NCBI GenBank assembly: GCA_009886095.1
Contig: VFJL01000009.1
Span: 1 to 64,000, forward strand
Reading direction: 5' to 3'
DNA from: Nitrosomonadales bacterium
GTDB lineage: Bacteria > Pseudomonadota > Gammaproteobacteria > Burkholderiales > Nitrosomonadaceae
Length of the DNA stretch: 64,000 bases
The notes beneath the pieces are model-generated. The model ran no database searches, was not told the DNA's origin, and saw only the letters and a list, made by a program, of their open reading frames with translations. A program made the translations under genes and the position numbers. Each line of letters begins with the position of its first letter. Position 1 is the first letter of the stretch. Shown here in pieces: positions 11,117-21,822 of the stretch.

Positions 11117-11222
11117 GATGCTCCTAACAATCCTGACTTTGTCACAATACTTCGTTGTTCACAAGAATGTTTCCTTACATATCACCTACATGCCGCGCTT
11201 ACATTTTTTGTCTCCGCTTTGA
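11117..11222 (+). repeat. Copy F of the ~140-bp MITE-like repeat (right end degenerate)
   Basis: GATGCTCCTAACAATCCTGACTTTGTCACAATACTTCGTTGTTCACAAGAATGTTTCCTTACATATCACCTACATGCCGCGCTTACATTTTTTGTCTCCGC matches copies A and B. Confidence 0.85.
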
Positions 11223-11288
11223 CATGCGAAATCCCGTGGAATAACGCCATAGAGATTTCCAATTAACCTTCAAAGTCTGATATAAATC

Positions 11289-13919
11289 CTACAGACTTGC
11301 CAGCATTTTCTTTGCGCTTTCCTGTTGCTGGGTATCACCTTCACGCATAACTTCCTCAAGAATTTCCTTGGCGCCATCATTATCACCCATTTCCTGATAG
11401 GCTCTGGCCAAATCAATCTTGGTAGCAATTTCATGCCAGTGCACACTTTCCGTAGATTTTGTATCAGTTGATGAGGTAGACAGCGGCTCACCCAGATTTA
11501 AATTGATATCAGCCAGATCGGATTCAGATAGGGACGCGGGGTTCGGTGCCAATGCTTCAGCAGGTTCAGGCTTGGGTTTGGATTCAGATGTAACAGGAAA
11601 GTCGATGCTGAAAGTCAATCCCATGTCTTCAGCCGAAGAGATTTTCACTGCAGCATTCGCGGCAGGGACGGCAGGGGCATCAAGATCAAATACCATAGTT
11701 TTTTCCCAATCCTTCCCTGGCATTATTGGCGCAGTCACTGGGGTAGATTGATTTGTGATCACAGGAGGCTTATGATCATCACCTCCATCCTCTGAATCGA
11801 ATTTTATGCCGAAATCAGGCTCAGTAGCCTGCTTCCATGCCGGCAATTGATTTACTGACGCGGGAGCAGTGTTGCCCATGTCGAGATTCATACCAGAAGT
11901 TATTTCCGATGTTGTCACATTCTGTGACGAATCGGAAACAAGTGCAGATACCTCACCTTTTATCGCACCGATATTTGTCGCGACTACATTGCGATACAAA
12001 GGGTTCTCGGGGTCGATCTCGGCTCCCAATCCAGCCGCCCTCTCCCACAGTGGGCCCGAAGGTGCCACAGCTTGCAACACTCGGGCAGTAGCTTCAAACG
12101 CAGCCTTATCCTTACGTAAAACATATACTTCAAGCAACTTAGCCAGTATCTCAGGACGATCTGGATATTTCACCAAGGCATCTGTGAGAGTTTTCTCAGC
12201 TTGGGTATCACGTCCATAATTCAGATAAATTTCAGCTTCAGCGATTGGATCTACTTCATCAGCCCGTATAGTTACGCTCGGTACCGGTGCTGCTACAGGT
12301 AACACTTTGTCATGTAACCGTGGCTCTACGACATGAGGCATCACAATCACATCAGAGCTATCCATTACATCGGAAGGATCTGTTGGTGCTTCTTTTTTTC
12401 GACGCATCATCACACCAAGTATTCCGGCTAACAGAAGCGCAAGCGCGCCTCCTATATATTCGATATTCCTCATGAGGCTATCCATCAGCGAGGACTCTAC
12501 TGGAATGGGTGGTGGTGCAACCTGGGCAACAGTGGGTTTCACTGCAGGTTTGGCGAGCTCGACAGGCTTAATTGCTTCTGCTGAAGATGCGTCCGGTGCT
12601 ACTGGCGCTACTGGTGCCACATTTGTTTCTGCTGACTCGGCTGGCGCAGCAGGTACTGGTGCCGGGGCAGGCTGGAGTAACACCGCTGGGGCTGGGGCTG
12701 GAGACAATGCAATATCCGGCTTGATATTTTCAGTCCGTTTCTGCACTTCCACCATGGTAGCGGATTTAAATTCGAGCAGGCGTTGCATCTCTTTGATATT
12801 CTTTTCCAACAATGCAATACGCTCGTTGGCTTCATTTAGCTCCTTATTTCTGGCGATGGCATCCTCTTCCATCGCACGGATGCGATCCTGTAATGTATTT
12901 ATTCCCTTACCGCTGACTCCTCCACCCAGCGCTTCGCTTTTGGAAAGCTTCAGCACTTCTTTTGATGGATCTTTGGCTGCGGCGAAATTGTCCTCAATAA
13001 TGGTAGTAATCTTGCCGGTAGCTGTTTGCTTTGGTGCTCCAGCAAATGGAGTTGCACCAGGAGTAGTAGCCAGCTTTTGCCGATAAACATTCCAGTCGGC
13101 CATCAATGTTTTCATTTCTATAGCCGCTTCCACCGGAGAAATTTTGGAAATTTCACTACTATCCGGCACTTGTAAAATTGCCCCCGCTTTAAGCCGATTT
13201 ATATCATTGCCAGAAAAAGCCTCTCGGTTTACACGATATAACGCAATCAGCATCTGGTTAAGATTTTTCCTATCATGGACAAATTGCCGAGCGACCTGGC
13301 TTAAAGTATCACCACTTTTCACTGGGCCATAACTGATACCAGCTCTGTCAACCTGAACAGGTTCTCGCACTACCAATTTTTTATCACTGATAAAATCTTT
13401 AATCGGGGCATCCGGTTTTTCAACTACAGCCGATTCAGATTCAACGATGGGTACAGCGGGAGTAATCTGGGTCGCCGCCGCTATCGGCTGGGGAATCCGG
13501 GGGATCTGGGGGATATCAGTTTCTGGCAGATCCAGCAACACGGTATACTCTCGCAGCAGCCGCCCCGATGCCCAATTCAATTCGATCAGCATGCTTAAAA
13601 ACGGCTCGACGACAGGCTGCGGGGAGACGATTTTAACGTAGAGTTGGCCGTCGGAACGAGTTTCAATGTTGACTGCGAACGTAGGAAGAAATGGCGCATA
13701 ATCAACATCTGCTTTACGAAAAGCCTCGCGTGAGGCAAGACGCGCCGTCAAGGAAGGTATCTCCTCTTTTCTTACTGCAACCAGATCAATCTCTGCTTGG
13801 AATGGCCGCCCCAAAGCAGAATTAACTGTCAGCTTACCCAAGCCCGCCGCATGCACAGTCCATGGCATAATCAGAACGATTATGAACAACCATATTTTAA
13901 AAGTAGTAAATTTGCACAC
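11289..13919 (-). CDS. fimV: FimV-like LysM/TPR polar membrane protein
   Basis: 876 aa; signal peptide, LGKLTVNSALGRPFQAEIDL, LysM-like YGPVKSGDTLSQVARQF, TM, C-terminal FimV domain (IATKIDLARAYQEMGDNDGAKEILEEVMREGD). Confidence 0.92.
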   Translation of the reverse strand: MCKFTTFKIWLFIIVLIMPWTVHAAGLGKLTVNSALGRPFQAEIDLVAVRKEEIPSLTARLASREAFRKADVDYAPFLPTFAVNIETRSDGQLYVKIVSPQPVVEPFLSMLIELNWASGRLLREYTVLLDLPETDIPQIPRIPQPIAAATQITPAVPIVESESAVVEKPDAPIKDFISDKKLVVREPVQVDRAGISYGPVKSGDTLSQVARQFVHDRKNLNQMLIALYRVNREAFSGNDINRLKAGAILQVPDSSEISKISPVEAAIEMKTLMADWNVYRQKLATTPGATPFAGAPKQTATGKITTIIEDNFAAAKDPSKEVLKLSKSEALGGGVSGKGINTLQDRIRAMEEDAIARNKELNEANERIALLEKNIKEMQRLLEFKSATMVEVQKRTENIKPDIALSPAPAPAVLLQPAPAPVPAAPAESAETNVAPVAPVAPDASSAEAIKPVELAKPAVKPTVAQVAPPPIPVESSLMDSLMRNIEYIGGALALLLAGILGVMMRRKKEAPTDPSDVMDSSDVIVMPHVVEPRLHDKVLPVAAPVPSVTIRADEVDPIAEAEIYLNYGRDTQAEKTLTDALVKYPDRPEILAKLLEVYVLRKDKAAFEATARVLQAVAPSGPLWERAAGLGAEIDPENPLYRNVVATNIGAIKGEVSALVSDSSQNVTTSEITSGMNLDMGNTAPASVNQLPAWKQATEPDFGIKFDSEDGGDDHKPPVITNQSTPVTAPIMPGKDWEKTMVFDLDAPAVPAANAAVKISSAEDMGLTFSIDFPVTSESKPKPEPAEALAPNPASLSESDLADINLNLGEPLSTSSTDTKSTESVHWHEIATKIDLARAYQEMGDNDGAKEILEEVMREGDTQQQESAKKMLASL

Positions 13920-14315
13920 GGCAGCGCACTCTGGTTTTTTTGAAAGAAGAAGTAGACTATCAGACTAGCATCATGCAGTTATCGAAGCAAGCTGAGCTTG
14001 TCTCTTATGTTTTGCATCAATTCGGTTATTTTTCAACTGAAATTCCAGAGGGATCAAAACCTTGGATCTGCCGACGACAGGCGGCACTCGAGAGCCGGTT
14101 TGGAATGATGTCAAAAAATACATTTGCTTAAGAAAACATTTTGGTGACCGGCGGGCCATCACAGACAGCAGAGTAAGAGAGTAGTACTCATAAGTCAGCG
14201 GCCATTGTTTCATGCGGGTTTCAGCACCGTTTTTGTAGCCATAATTCCTGACTACTTAGTAATTCCCATTTGATCTGACCCCGGATCATCCCATGACCGA
14301 CTATGTATAACAGGG

Positions 14316-15428
14316 TCAGGCTTGTACCAGAATTCGCAGCATCCTGCGCAACGGCTCTGCTGCGCCCCATAGCAACTGATCTCCTACCGTGAACGCGGAC
14401 AAATACTCGCCGCCCATAGCAAGCTTGCGTAGCCGTCCCACCGGTATATTCAGGGTTCCTGTGACCGCTGCCGGGGTGAGCTCCTTCAATGTACTCTCAC
14501 GTTCGTTGGGAATAACCCGCACCCAACTATTCGCTGCAGCAAGAATATCTTCAATCTCATTCAGTGGGACATCCTTTTTTAATTTGATGGTCAACGCCTG
14601 GCTATGGCAGCGCATGGCGCCGACACGAACGCAGATACCGTCTACCGGGATTGCATGATCACTACGATCCAGAATTTTATTGGTTTCGGACTGGCCTTTC
14701 CATTCCTCACGGGTCTGGCCGTTGCCAAGATCCCGGTCTATCCACGGGATGAGACTGCCAGCCAACGGAACACCAAAATTTGCTGTGGGGAATTTTTCGT
14801 CACGTAACGTTCCCGCCACTTCCCGGTCGATATCAAGTATGCTTGCAGCAGGGTCATCCAGCAGGTTCTTCGCTACCCGATGAGCTTCACCCATCTGCTG
14901 CAGCAATTCACGCATGTTTTGCGCACCCGCACCGGAAGCTGCCTGATACGTCATGACGCTCATCCATTCCACCAGGTCTTCTTCGAACAACCCCCCCATC
15001 GCCATCAACATCAGGCTCACGGTACAATTGCCACCGATGTAATTTTTTCCACCATCGTGTAGCGCCTGTTTAATGACCGGCAGATTGATCGGATCAAGTA
15101 TGATTACGGCATCCTTTCCCATACGCAATGTCGATGCTGCATCAATCCAGTAACCCCGCCAGCCTGCTTGGCGCAGCTTATCAAATACCGCAGTGGTGTA
15201 ATCCCCCCCCTGGCAGGAAATGATAATATCCATCACCTTAAGTTCGTTAATATTATATGCATCGCTGAGCGGGGGTGTTTCTCTGCCGATATCCGGGCCA
15301 TGACCTCCCTTCTGGGAGGTGGTGAAAAACACCGGCTCCACCAATGCAAAATCATTTTCCTCCCGCATGCGCTGCATCAGTACCGAACCCACCATGCCAC
15401 GCCAGCCAACAAATCCTACTCGTTTCAT
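14316..15428 (-). CDS. asd: aspartate-semialdehyde dehydrogenase
   Basis: 370 aa; [27 protein letters not shown] active-site Cys. Confidence 0.95.
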   Translation of the reverse strand: MKRVGFVGWRGMVGSVLMQRMREENDFALVEPVFFTTSQKGGHGPDIGRETPPLSDAYNINELKVMDIIISCQGGDYTTAVFDKLRQAGWRGYWIDAASTLRMGKDAVIILDPINLPVIKQALHDGGKNYIGGNCTVSLMLMAMGGLFEEDLVEWMSVMTYQAASGAGAQNMRELLQQMGEAHRVAKNLLDDPAASILDIDREVAGTLRDEKFPTANFGVPLAGSLIPWIDRDLGNGQTREEWKGQSETNKILDRSDHAIPVDGICVRVGAMRCHSQALTIKLKKDVPLNEIEDILAAANSWVRVIPNERESTLKELTPAAVTGTLNIPVGRLRKLAMGGEYLSAFTVGDQLLWGAAEPLRRMLRILVQA

Positions 15429-15448
15429 TTGATCATCTCTCTTCTAAC

Positions 15449-15540
15449 CACCTCTAACAATCCGGATTTCATTACCATATTTCAGTACTCACAAAAACGT
15501 TCCGGCCTTATCTTATTTAAAACTTTGAATTGATAGTCTA
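15449..15540 (+). repeat. Copy D of the MITE-like repeat (internally shortened)
   Basis: CACCTCTAACAATCCGGATTTCATTACCATATTTCAGTACTCACAAAAACGTTCCGGCCTTATCTTATTTAAAACTTTGAATTGATAG; same ends as copies A-C, central portion missing. Confidence 0.75.
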
Positions 15541-16599
15541 TAAGTTTGCCAATACCGCACCACCCATTCCGGTGGTACCAACTTTTTTCATCCCTGACTC
15601 ATAAATATCGCCAGTGCGATAACCTTGCGCCAGCACTTTCTTTACTGCATCCTCGATGCGCGCCGCCGCTGTTTCCTGACTGAATGTATAGCGCAACATC
15701 ATTGCTACGGACAATATCGTTGCCAGCGGATTGGCCATATCCTTACCGGCGATATCTGGCGCTGAACCGTGTATCGGTTCATACAGCCCTTTGTTCTTGT
15801 CATCCAGCGATGCTGATGGCAACATACCAATGGAACCGGTCAGCATCGATGCTTCATCCGACAGAATATCGCCGAACATGTTGCCCGTCACGATTACATC
15901 AAATTGTCTGGGATTGCGTACCAACTGCATCGCAGCGTTATCAACCAGCATGTGCGAAAGCTCCACGTCAGGATATTCCACCGCCGTTTCAACCACCACT
16001 TCGCGCCATAGTTGCGTGCATTCGAGCACGTTCATCTTGTCCACCGAGCATAACCTGTGACTGCGCTTGCGCGCTGCCCGAAAAGCAACATGCGCGATTC
16101 TGCGTATCTCTACTTCGCTATAAATCATGGTATTGAAACCGACACGTTGGCCATTGCGCCATTCAATGCCACGCGGCTCGCCGAAATAAATATCGCCGGT
16201 CAACTCGCGAACAATCAGAATATCCAGCCCTGCAACCACTTCTGGTTTCAGTGTCGAAGCGTTGACAAGCTCGGGGTAAAGTACGGCCGGACGAAGATTG
16301 GCGAATAGGTTCAAAGCCTTGCGTATCGCGAGCAAGCCTCGCTCCGGACGCTGTTCACGCGACAACGTGTCATACTGCGGACCGCCCACGGCGCCCAGCA
16401 GTACGGCATCAGCGGCGGCAACCAGCTTGCGTGTCGCCTCCGGAAATGGTTCCCCGGTCGCATCTACTGCGCAGCCTCCCAACAAACCCGATTCCAGTTC
16501 GAATTTTAATCCGTCGCTTCTCAGCGCCTCCAGCACCTGCACCGCTTGGGCAACGATTTCCGGACCAATGCCGTCACCGGCTAGAACCGCAATTTTCAT
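15538..16599 (-). CDS. leuB: 3-isopropylmalate dehydrogenase
   Basis: 353 aa; [37 protein letters not shown]. Confidence 0.96.
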   Translation of the reverse strand: MKIAVLAGDGIGPEIVAQAVQVLEALRSDGLKFELESGLLGGCAVDATGEPFPEATRKLVAAADAVLLGAVGGPQYDTLSREQRPERGLLAIRKALNLFANLRPAVLYPELVNASTLKPEVVAGLDILIVRELTGDIYFGEPRGIEWRNGQRVGFNTMIYSEVEIRRIAHVAFRAARKRSHRLCSVDKMNVLECTQLWREVVVETAVEYPDVELSHMLVDNAAMQLVRNPRQFDVIVTGNMFGDILSDEASMLTGSIGMLPSASLDDKNKGLYEPIHGSAPDIAGKDMANPLATILSVAMMLRYTFSQETAAARIEDAVKKVLAQGYRTGDIYESGMKKVGTTGMGGAVLANL

Positions 16600-16601
16600 A
16601 A

Positions 16602-16742
16602 GGACATCTCTAAAAATCCAAGTCTCGTCACAATACTTGGTTACTCACAAAAAATGTTTCCTTACATATTCATCATATGCCGCGTCTACATTTCCTGCTC
16701 CCGCCTGGTTTTGTTTAGAACTCTGAATTTCTAGAGGTGCCC
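16602..16742 (+). repeat. Copy A of the MITE-like repeat
   Basis: GGACATCTCTAAAAATCCAAGTCTCGTCACAATACTTGGTTACTCACAAAAAATG...TTGTTTAGAACTCTGAATTTCTAGAGGTGCC, flanked by CATAA on both sides (possible 5-bp target duplication). Confidence 0.9.
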
Positions 16743-16776
16743 ATAAAACCTTTCTTGAGCCGCAGTAAAATGATTT

Positions 16777-17415
16777 TCACGTAAACAGCCACGGCTGTTC
16801 CATACGTCGCTTTTCTTCAAATACTTTTATCTTGTCCGCGTACTGCAATGCCAAACCAATTTCATCCAGGCCGTTTAACAGGCAATGCTTACGGAAGGGG
16901 TCAACATCGAAGGCATAAACCTCGCCACTGGGCGTAGTCACCGTTTGATTCTCAAGATTTACTGTCAGACGATAACCTTCAGTTACACTTACTGCATGAA
17001 ATATCTGCTCGACGATGTTTTCGTCGAGCACGATGGGTAGCAGGCCAATCTTGAAGCAGTTACTAAAAAAGATGTCGGCAAAGCTGGGGGCGATAATTAC
17101 CCGGAAACCATAATCTTGCAGAGCCCAGGGTGCATGCTCCCGGCTCGAACCACAACCAAAATTTGCGCGAGTGAGTAATACTTGCGCACCTCGGTAACGC
17201 GACTGATTGAGGACAAAATCCAGATTGAGCTGGCGTTGGATCACGTCCATCCCCGGCTCGCCATGATCCAGATAACGCCACTCATCAAACAGATTCTGGC
17301 CGAAGCCCGAACGTTTGATGGATTTCAGAAACTGCTTGGGGATGATCGCGTCGGTATCGACATTGGCACGATCCAGCGGCGCTACCAGCCCCTCGCAGGA
17401 ATGAAATTTGTTCAC
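16777..17415 (-). CDS. leuD: 3-isopropylmalate dehydratase small subunit
   Basis: 212 aa; [30 protein letters not shown]. Confidence 0.96.
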   Translation of the reverse strand: MNKFHSCEGLVAPLDRANVDTDAIIPKQFLKSIKRSGFGQNLFDEWRYLDHGEPGMDVIQRQLNLDFVLNQSRYRGAQVLLTRANFGCGSSREHAPWALQDYGFRVIIAPSFADIFFSNCFKIGLLPIVLDENIVEQIFHAVSVTEGYRLTVNLENQTVTTPSGEVYAFDVDPFRKHCLLNGLDEIGLALQYADKIKVFEEKRRMEQPWLFT

Positions 17416-17418
17416 TCG

Positions 17419-17544
17419 CTACTGTACTGATTTCTCAATTGCTTTGCCGCCACTTTGAATATCCTTTCCCATCCCACCCAAGGTATTACATGCGGACAAC
17501 TGGAAAACAGCGATCAACGTAATTATTGCAGACAGCATTTTCAT
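17419..17544 (-). CDS. entericidin A/B-like small lipoprotein (41 aa; not in the ORF track)
   Basis: MKMLSAIITLIAVFQLSACNTLGGMGKDIQSGGKAIEKSVQ*; lipobox LSAC; GKDIQ.GGKAIEK entericidin signature; upstream AGGGGGG ribosome-binding site; between leuC and leuD. Confidence 0.85.
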   Translation of the reverse strand: MKMLSAIITLIAVFQLSACNTLGGMGKDIQSGGKAIEKSVQ

Positions 17545-17582
17545 AGCAACCCCCCTCTTTTAATAAAAAATCTTTTCCAAGT

Positions 17583-18992
17583 TTAATATATTTCTCGCAC
17601 ATCCACAAAGTGTCCTGCCACTGCTGCTGCTGCAGCCATCGCTGGACTCACCAAGTGAGTGCGCCCACCCGGTCCCTGTCTGCCCTCGAAATTACGGTTA
17701 GACGTAGAAGCACAGCGCTCCCCCGGCGCAAGCCGGTCATCATTCATCGCCAGACACATCGAGCAACCTGGTTCACGCCATTCAAATCCGGCATCACGAA
17801 ATATTCTGTCGAGCCCTTCCTGCTCCGCTTGCTGCTTCACCAAACCAGAACCCGGCACCACCATCGCAAGCTTAATATTTGCGGCAATATGCCTGCCCTT
17901 CACTACTTCTGCCGCCGCCCGCAAGTCTTCAATGCGTGAGTTGGTGCAGGAACCAATGAATATCTTATCCAGATAAATTTCACTGATCGGCATATTGGGC
18001 GCCAGCCCCATGTATTTGAGGGCATGCTCCATATCATGACGCTTCACAGCATCGGCGATCTGCGAGGGATCAGGCACCCTGCCGTCAACCGTCGCCACCA
18101 TCTCGGGTGAAGTCCCCCAGGTTACCTGCGGTTTGACCTGCGTCGCATCCAGACCCACCACCCGGTTGAAGGTTACACCCTCGTCACTTTTGAGGGTGCG
18201 CCAGTAAGCGACCGCTTTCTCCCATAATTTACCTTTTGGTGCAAAGGGGCGTCCCTTGATGTATTCGATGGTGGTTTCATCCACCGCTATCATGCCAGCG
18301 CGTGCGCCCGCCTCGATGGCCATATTGCAAAGGGTCATGCGCCCTTCCATGGAAAGTGCACGGATGGCGCTGCCGGAAAATTCAATAGCATAGCCGGTAC
18401 CGCCTGCGGTACCGATTTTGCCAATAATAGCAAGCGCAATGTCCTTGGCAGTGACGCCATGACCAAGCTCACCTTCGACCAGAATCTGCATCGTCTTGGC
18501 TTTTTTCATCAGCAGACACTGGGTTGCGAGCACGTGCTCCACTTCCGACGTGCCAATACCGAAAGCGAGGCAGGCGAAAGCGCCATGCGTGCTAGTATGT
18601 GAATCCCCGCACACCACCGTCATGCCGGGCAGTGTGGCGCCCTGCTCCGGACCGATCACGTGCACGATCCCTTGGCGCAGGTCGTTCATTTTGAATTCGG
18701 TGATACCTAATTCTTCGCAATTCTGGTCGAGGGTCTCCACTTGCAGGCGCGATATCGGGTCGCTGATCCCGTAGCTGCGCTCAGTAGTGGGTACGTTGTG
18801 ATCGGCTACTGCAAGAATTGAGTCCAAGCGCCAAGGCTTGCGTCCAGCCAGTCTCAGACCTTCAAACGCCTGTGGGCTGGTAACTTCATGCACCAGGTGG
18901 CGATCAATGTAGAGCAGCACCATCCCGTCCGGTTTATCGGACTCTTCGTGTACTATATGGCTTTGCCAGAGTTTGTCGTATAAGGTCTGCAT
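17583..18992 (-). CDS. leuC: 3-isopropylmalate dehydratase large subunit
   Basis: 469 aa; [42 protein letters not shown]. Confidence 0.96.
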   Translation of the reverse strand: MQTLYDKLWQSHIVHEESDKPDGMVLLYIDRHLVHEVTSPQAFEGLRLAGRKPWRLDSILAVADHNVPTTERSYGISDPISRLQVETLDQNCEELGITEFKMNDLRQGIVHVIGPEQGATLPGMTVVCGDSHTSTHGAFACLAFGIGTSEVEHVLATQCLLMKKAKTMQILVEGELGHGVTAKDIALAIIGKIGTAGGTGYAIEFSGSAIRALSMEGRMTLCNMAIEAGARAGMIAVDETTIEYIKGRPFAPKGKLWEKAVAYWRTLKSDEGVTFNRVVGLDATQVKPQVTWGTSPEMVATVDGRVPDPSQIADAVKRHDMEHALKYMGLAPNMPISEIYLDKIFIGSCTNSRIEDLRAAAEVVKGRHIAANIKLAMVVPGSGLVKQQAEQEGLDRIFRDAGFEWREPGCSMCLAMNDDRLAPGERCASTSNRNFEGRQGPGGRTHLVSPAMAAAAAVAGHFVDVREIY

Positions 18993-19105
18993 CTTGCAAG
19001 GTACCGGAAAAGTGCGAAATTATCCCATAATGCAGCTATGAGAGGTAAGCATGTCTCCCTCGCCCTATTCATTCATGATTTAACGTCCTGCTCCCTCAGT
19101 CCAAA

Positions 19106-20545
19106 TCAAATATGCAGCGCCCGCTTATCGACACTTAGCGCTGCTTCGTGCAGTACTTCTGATAATGAAGGGTGAGCGTGAACGATACGAGCGATATCTT
19201 CACTACTGGCAGCAAATTCCATCGCTACCACAGCTTCGGAGATCATCTCTGAAACATAGGGGCCGATCATGTGGACACCAAGAATGCGATCAGTATCGGC
19301 ATCTGCCAGCACTTTGACGAAACCACTCGTCTCACCCAGAGCGCGTGCACGCCCGTTGGCCATGAAGGGGAACTGTCCTGCTTTATATTGAATTCCTGCG
19401 GCTTTCAATTCCTGCTCGGTCTTGCCCACCCAGGCAATTTCCGGCGAAGTGTAAATCACCCACGGAATGGTGTCGAGATTCACATGCCCCGCCTGCCCCG
19501 CAATGATTTCTGCCACCGCGACACCTTCTTCGGAGGCCTTGTGTGCCAGCATTGGTCCGCGCACTACGTCACCGACGGCATACACATTAGGCAGATTGGT
19601 ACGGCAATGGCTATCCACTTCAATGCGATCATGATTATCCAGTTGCAGCCCGACATTCTCCGCACCCAACCCGGCAGTATTGGGAATACGGCCAACTGCG
19701 ACAATCAGCTTATCCACTTCCAGTTTCTGCGCCGCACCTTGAGCGTCGGTATATTCCACTGTAATACTTTCCCCGTCAACTCTGATCGCGCTAATTTTGA
19801 CGCTGGTTTGGATCCCCAACCCCAATTCTCTGGTAAATATTTTCTGTGCCTCTTTGGCTACCTGCTCATCGGCAGCCATGAGAAAACCTGGCAACGCTTC
19901 AAGTATAGTGACTTCAGCACCCAGTCTGCGCCACACGCTGCCCATTTCCAGCCCGATCACACCCGCGCCGATAACACCCAGACGTTTGGGTGTTTCGGTC
20001 AGCGCCAGTGCCCCCACATTATCCAGGATGCGTTCATTATCCACCGGCACGAACGGCAACTGCCGTGGTGTCGAGCCAGTAGCTATGATGACGTACTTTG
20101 CTTCGATAGCCTCTGTCTGGTCACCGTTCTTCACTTCGATCTGCCAGACCTCACCGCCTGTACCACCCTTGAGAAATGCTCCACGCCCATGCATTGAAGT
20201 AATCTTATTTTTCCGGAACAGCATGGCAATGCCGCTGGTAAAAGCTGCAACGATTTTGTTCTTGCGCGAAATCATCACTGGAACATCCATCGACAAACCT
20301 TGCAGATTGATGCCGTGAGCAGAAAATTTATGTGCGGCGCGTTCGTAATTCTCGGAAGATTCCAGTAGCGCCTTGGAAGGAATACAACCAACATTAAGAC
20401 AAGTACCACCAAGACTGGCTTTGCCCTGCGGGTTCTTCCATTCGTCTATACAAACGGTGTTAAACCCTAATTGGGCGCAGCGGATCGCCGCCACGTAGCC
20501 ACCAGGGCCAGCGCCTATCACTGCCACGTCAAAAGATTGAGACAT
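19106..20545 (-). CDS. lpdA: dihydrolipoyl dehydrogenase
   Basis: 479 aa; [35 protein letters not shown] redox disulfide, [15 protein letters not shown]. Confidence 0.95.
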   Translation of the reverse strand: MSQSFDVAVIGAGPGGYVAAIRCAQLGFNTVCIDEWKNPQGKASLGGTCLNVGCIPSKALLESSENYERAAHKFSAHGINLQGLSMDVPVMISRKNKIVAAFTSGIAMLFRKNKITSMHGRGAFLKGGTGGEVWQIEVKNGDQTEAIEAKYVIIATGSTPRQLPFVPVDNERILDNVGALALTETPKRLGVIGAGVIGLEMGSVWRRLGAEVTILEALPGFLMAADEQVAKEAQKIFTRELGLGIQTSVKISAIRVDGESITVEYTDAQGAAQKLEVDKLIVAVGRIPNTAGLGAENVGLQLDNHDRIEVDSHCRTNLPNVYAVGDVVRGPMLAHKASEEGVAVAEIIAGQAGHVNLDTIPWVIYTSPEIAWVGKTEQELKAAGIQYKAGQFPFMANGRARALGETSGFVKVLADADTDRILGVHMIGPYVSEMISEAVVAMEFAASSEDIARIVHAHPSLSEVLHEAALSVDKRALHI

Positions 20546-20613
20546 GTTGATACCTTATGAAAATGAAACTTATAATTCGAACTTGCGAAGTGAAACATGG
20601 GGATCTTCCATTT

Positions 20614-21807
20614 TCAGGCTTCGAGTAGCGATCCCATCTCATTCTCCAGCGCTTCTTTTATCGCCACCAGGGAAAGCACTGCCTCACGCCCATCTATGAT
20701 GCGGTGATCATAAGATAGCGCAAGGTAATTTATTGGACGAATTACAACTTGGCCATTCTCAGCCACCGGTCGATCCTTGGTGGCATGGATACCAAGGATC
20801 GCGCTTTGCGGTGGATTGATGATGGGGGTGGAAAGCATCGAACCGAATACGCCGCCATTGGTGATAGAGAAAGTGCCACCCGTCAATTCCTCGATAGTCA
20901 ATTTTCCGTCCTGGGCACGTTTGCTAAAACCGGCAATCTGTTTTTCGATTTCAACCAGCGACAGACAGTCGGCATCGCGAATGATGGGCACCACCAAGCC
21001 GCGCGGACTACCCACTGCAATGCCGATATCATAGTAACCATGATAGACGATGTCATTGCCGTCTACTGAAGCGTTAACAATAGGAAATTTCTTCAGCGCT
21101 GCCACAACCGCCTTGACGAAAAAAGAAGTGAAGCCGAGCTTGACCCCGTGTTCCTTTTCAAATCTTTCCCTGTGACGAGTACGCAAATCAATGATTGCCT
21201 GCATGTTGACTTCGTTAAACGTGGTAAGTATCGCCGCAGTAGATTGGGACTGCACCAACCGCTCGGCGATGCGTACCCGCAGTCGTGACATGGCCACCCG
21301 TTGCTCGGGCCGATTCCCGCTAGGCATGGCTACGGCTGCTACCAAAGCCGCCGTGGCCAGTGGGGGGGGTTGAATCCCCGCTTGGGTTACCACATCCTCC
21401 TTGGTGATACGTCCACCACGCCCGGTTCCTCTGATTTCCTCGACCCTGAGATTCTCTTCTGCTGCCATTTTCCTGGCTGCGGGCATCATGGCTGAGGGCA
21501 CTGCAGTCGCTGCAGCAGACTCCGTAACTGATTGCGCTGTGATCGCAGTCATAGTGGTTGTGGCTGTAGCCTCAGTATCTATGGTCGCGATGATCTCGCT
21601 GCTTACTACCGTCGTCCCATCTCCCTTGATGATTGTTGTCAGTACGCCTGTCACTGGTGACGGCAATTCCAGCACGACTTTATCGGTCTCGATATCAATC
21701 AGACTTTCATTCCGCTCAACATGCTCACCCTGTTTCTTGTGCCAGGAGAGCAGCGTGGCCTCTGCCACTGATTCGGACAATACCGGAACTTTGACTTCGA
21801 CTAGCAT
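20614..21807 (-). CDS. sucB: 2-oxoglutarate dehydrogenase E2 component (dihydrolipoyl succinyltransferase)
   Basis: 397 aa; lipoyl domain [16 protein letters not shown], catalytic [16 protein letters not shown]. Confidence 0.94.
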   Translation of the reverse strand: MLVEVKVPVLSESVAEATLLSWHKKQGEHVERNESLIDIETDKVVLELPSPVTGVLTTIIKGDGTTVVSSEIIATIDTEATATTTMTAITAQSVTESAAATAVPSAMMPAARKMAAEENLRVEEIRGTGRGGRITKEDVVTQAGIQPPPLATAALVAAVAMPSGNRPEQRVAMSRLRVRIAERLVQSQSTAAILTTFNEVNMQAIIDLRTRHRERFEKEHGVKLGFTSFFVKAVVAALKKFPIVNASVDGNDIVYHGYYDIGIAVGSPRGLVVPIIRDADCLSLVEIEKQIAGFSKRAQDGKLTIEELTGGTFSITNGGVFGSMLSTPIINPPQSAILGIHATKDRPVAENGQVVIRPINYLALSYDHRIIDGREAVLSLVAIKEALENEMGSLLEA

Positions 21808-21822
21808 GAGTCTTCCTTTTGG

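Noticed and set aside
12472-13086. 204-aa + strand ORF (MRLSISEDSTGMGGG...) opposite fimV
   Set aside because: Antisense shadow of the repetitive Ala/Pro/Val-rich fimV linker; low-complexity Ser/Ala/Gly composition, no recognisable domain.
19271-20197. 308-aa + strand ORF opposite lpdA
   Set aside because: Antisense to a well-supported dihydrolipoyl dehydrogenase; no family resemblance.
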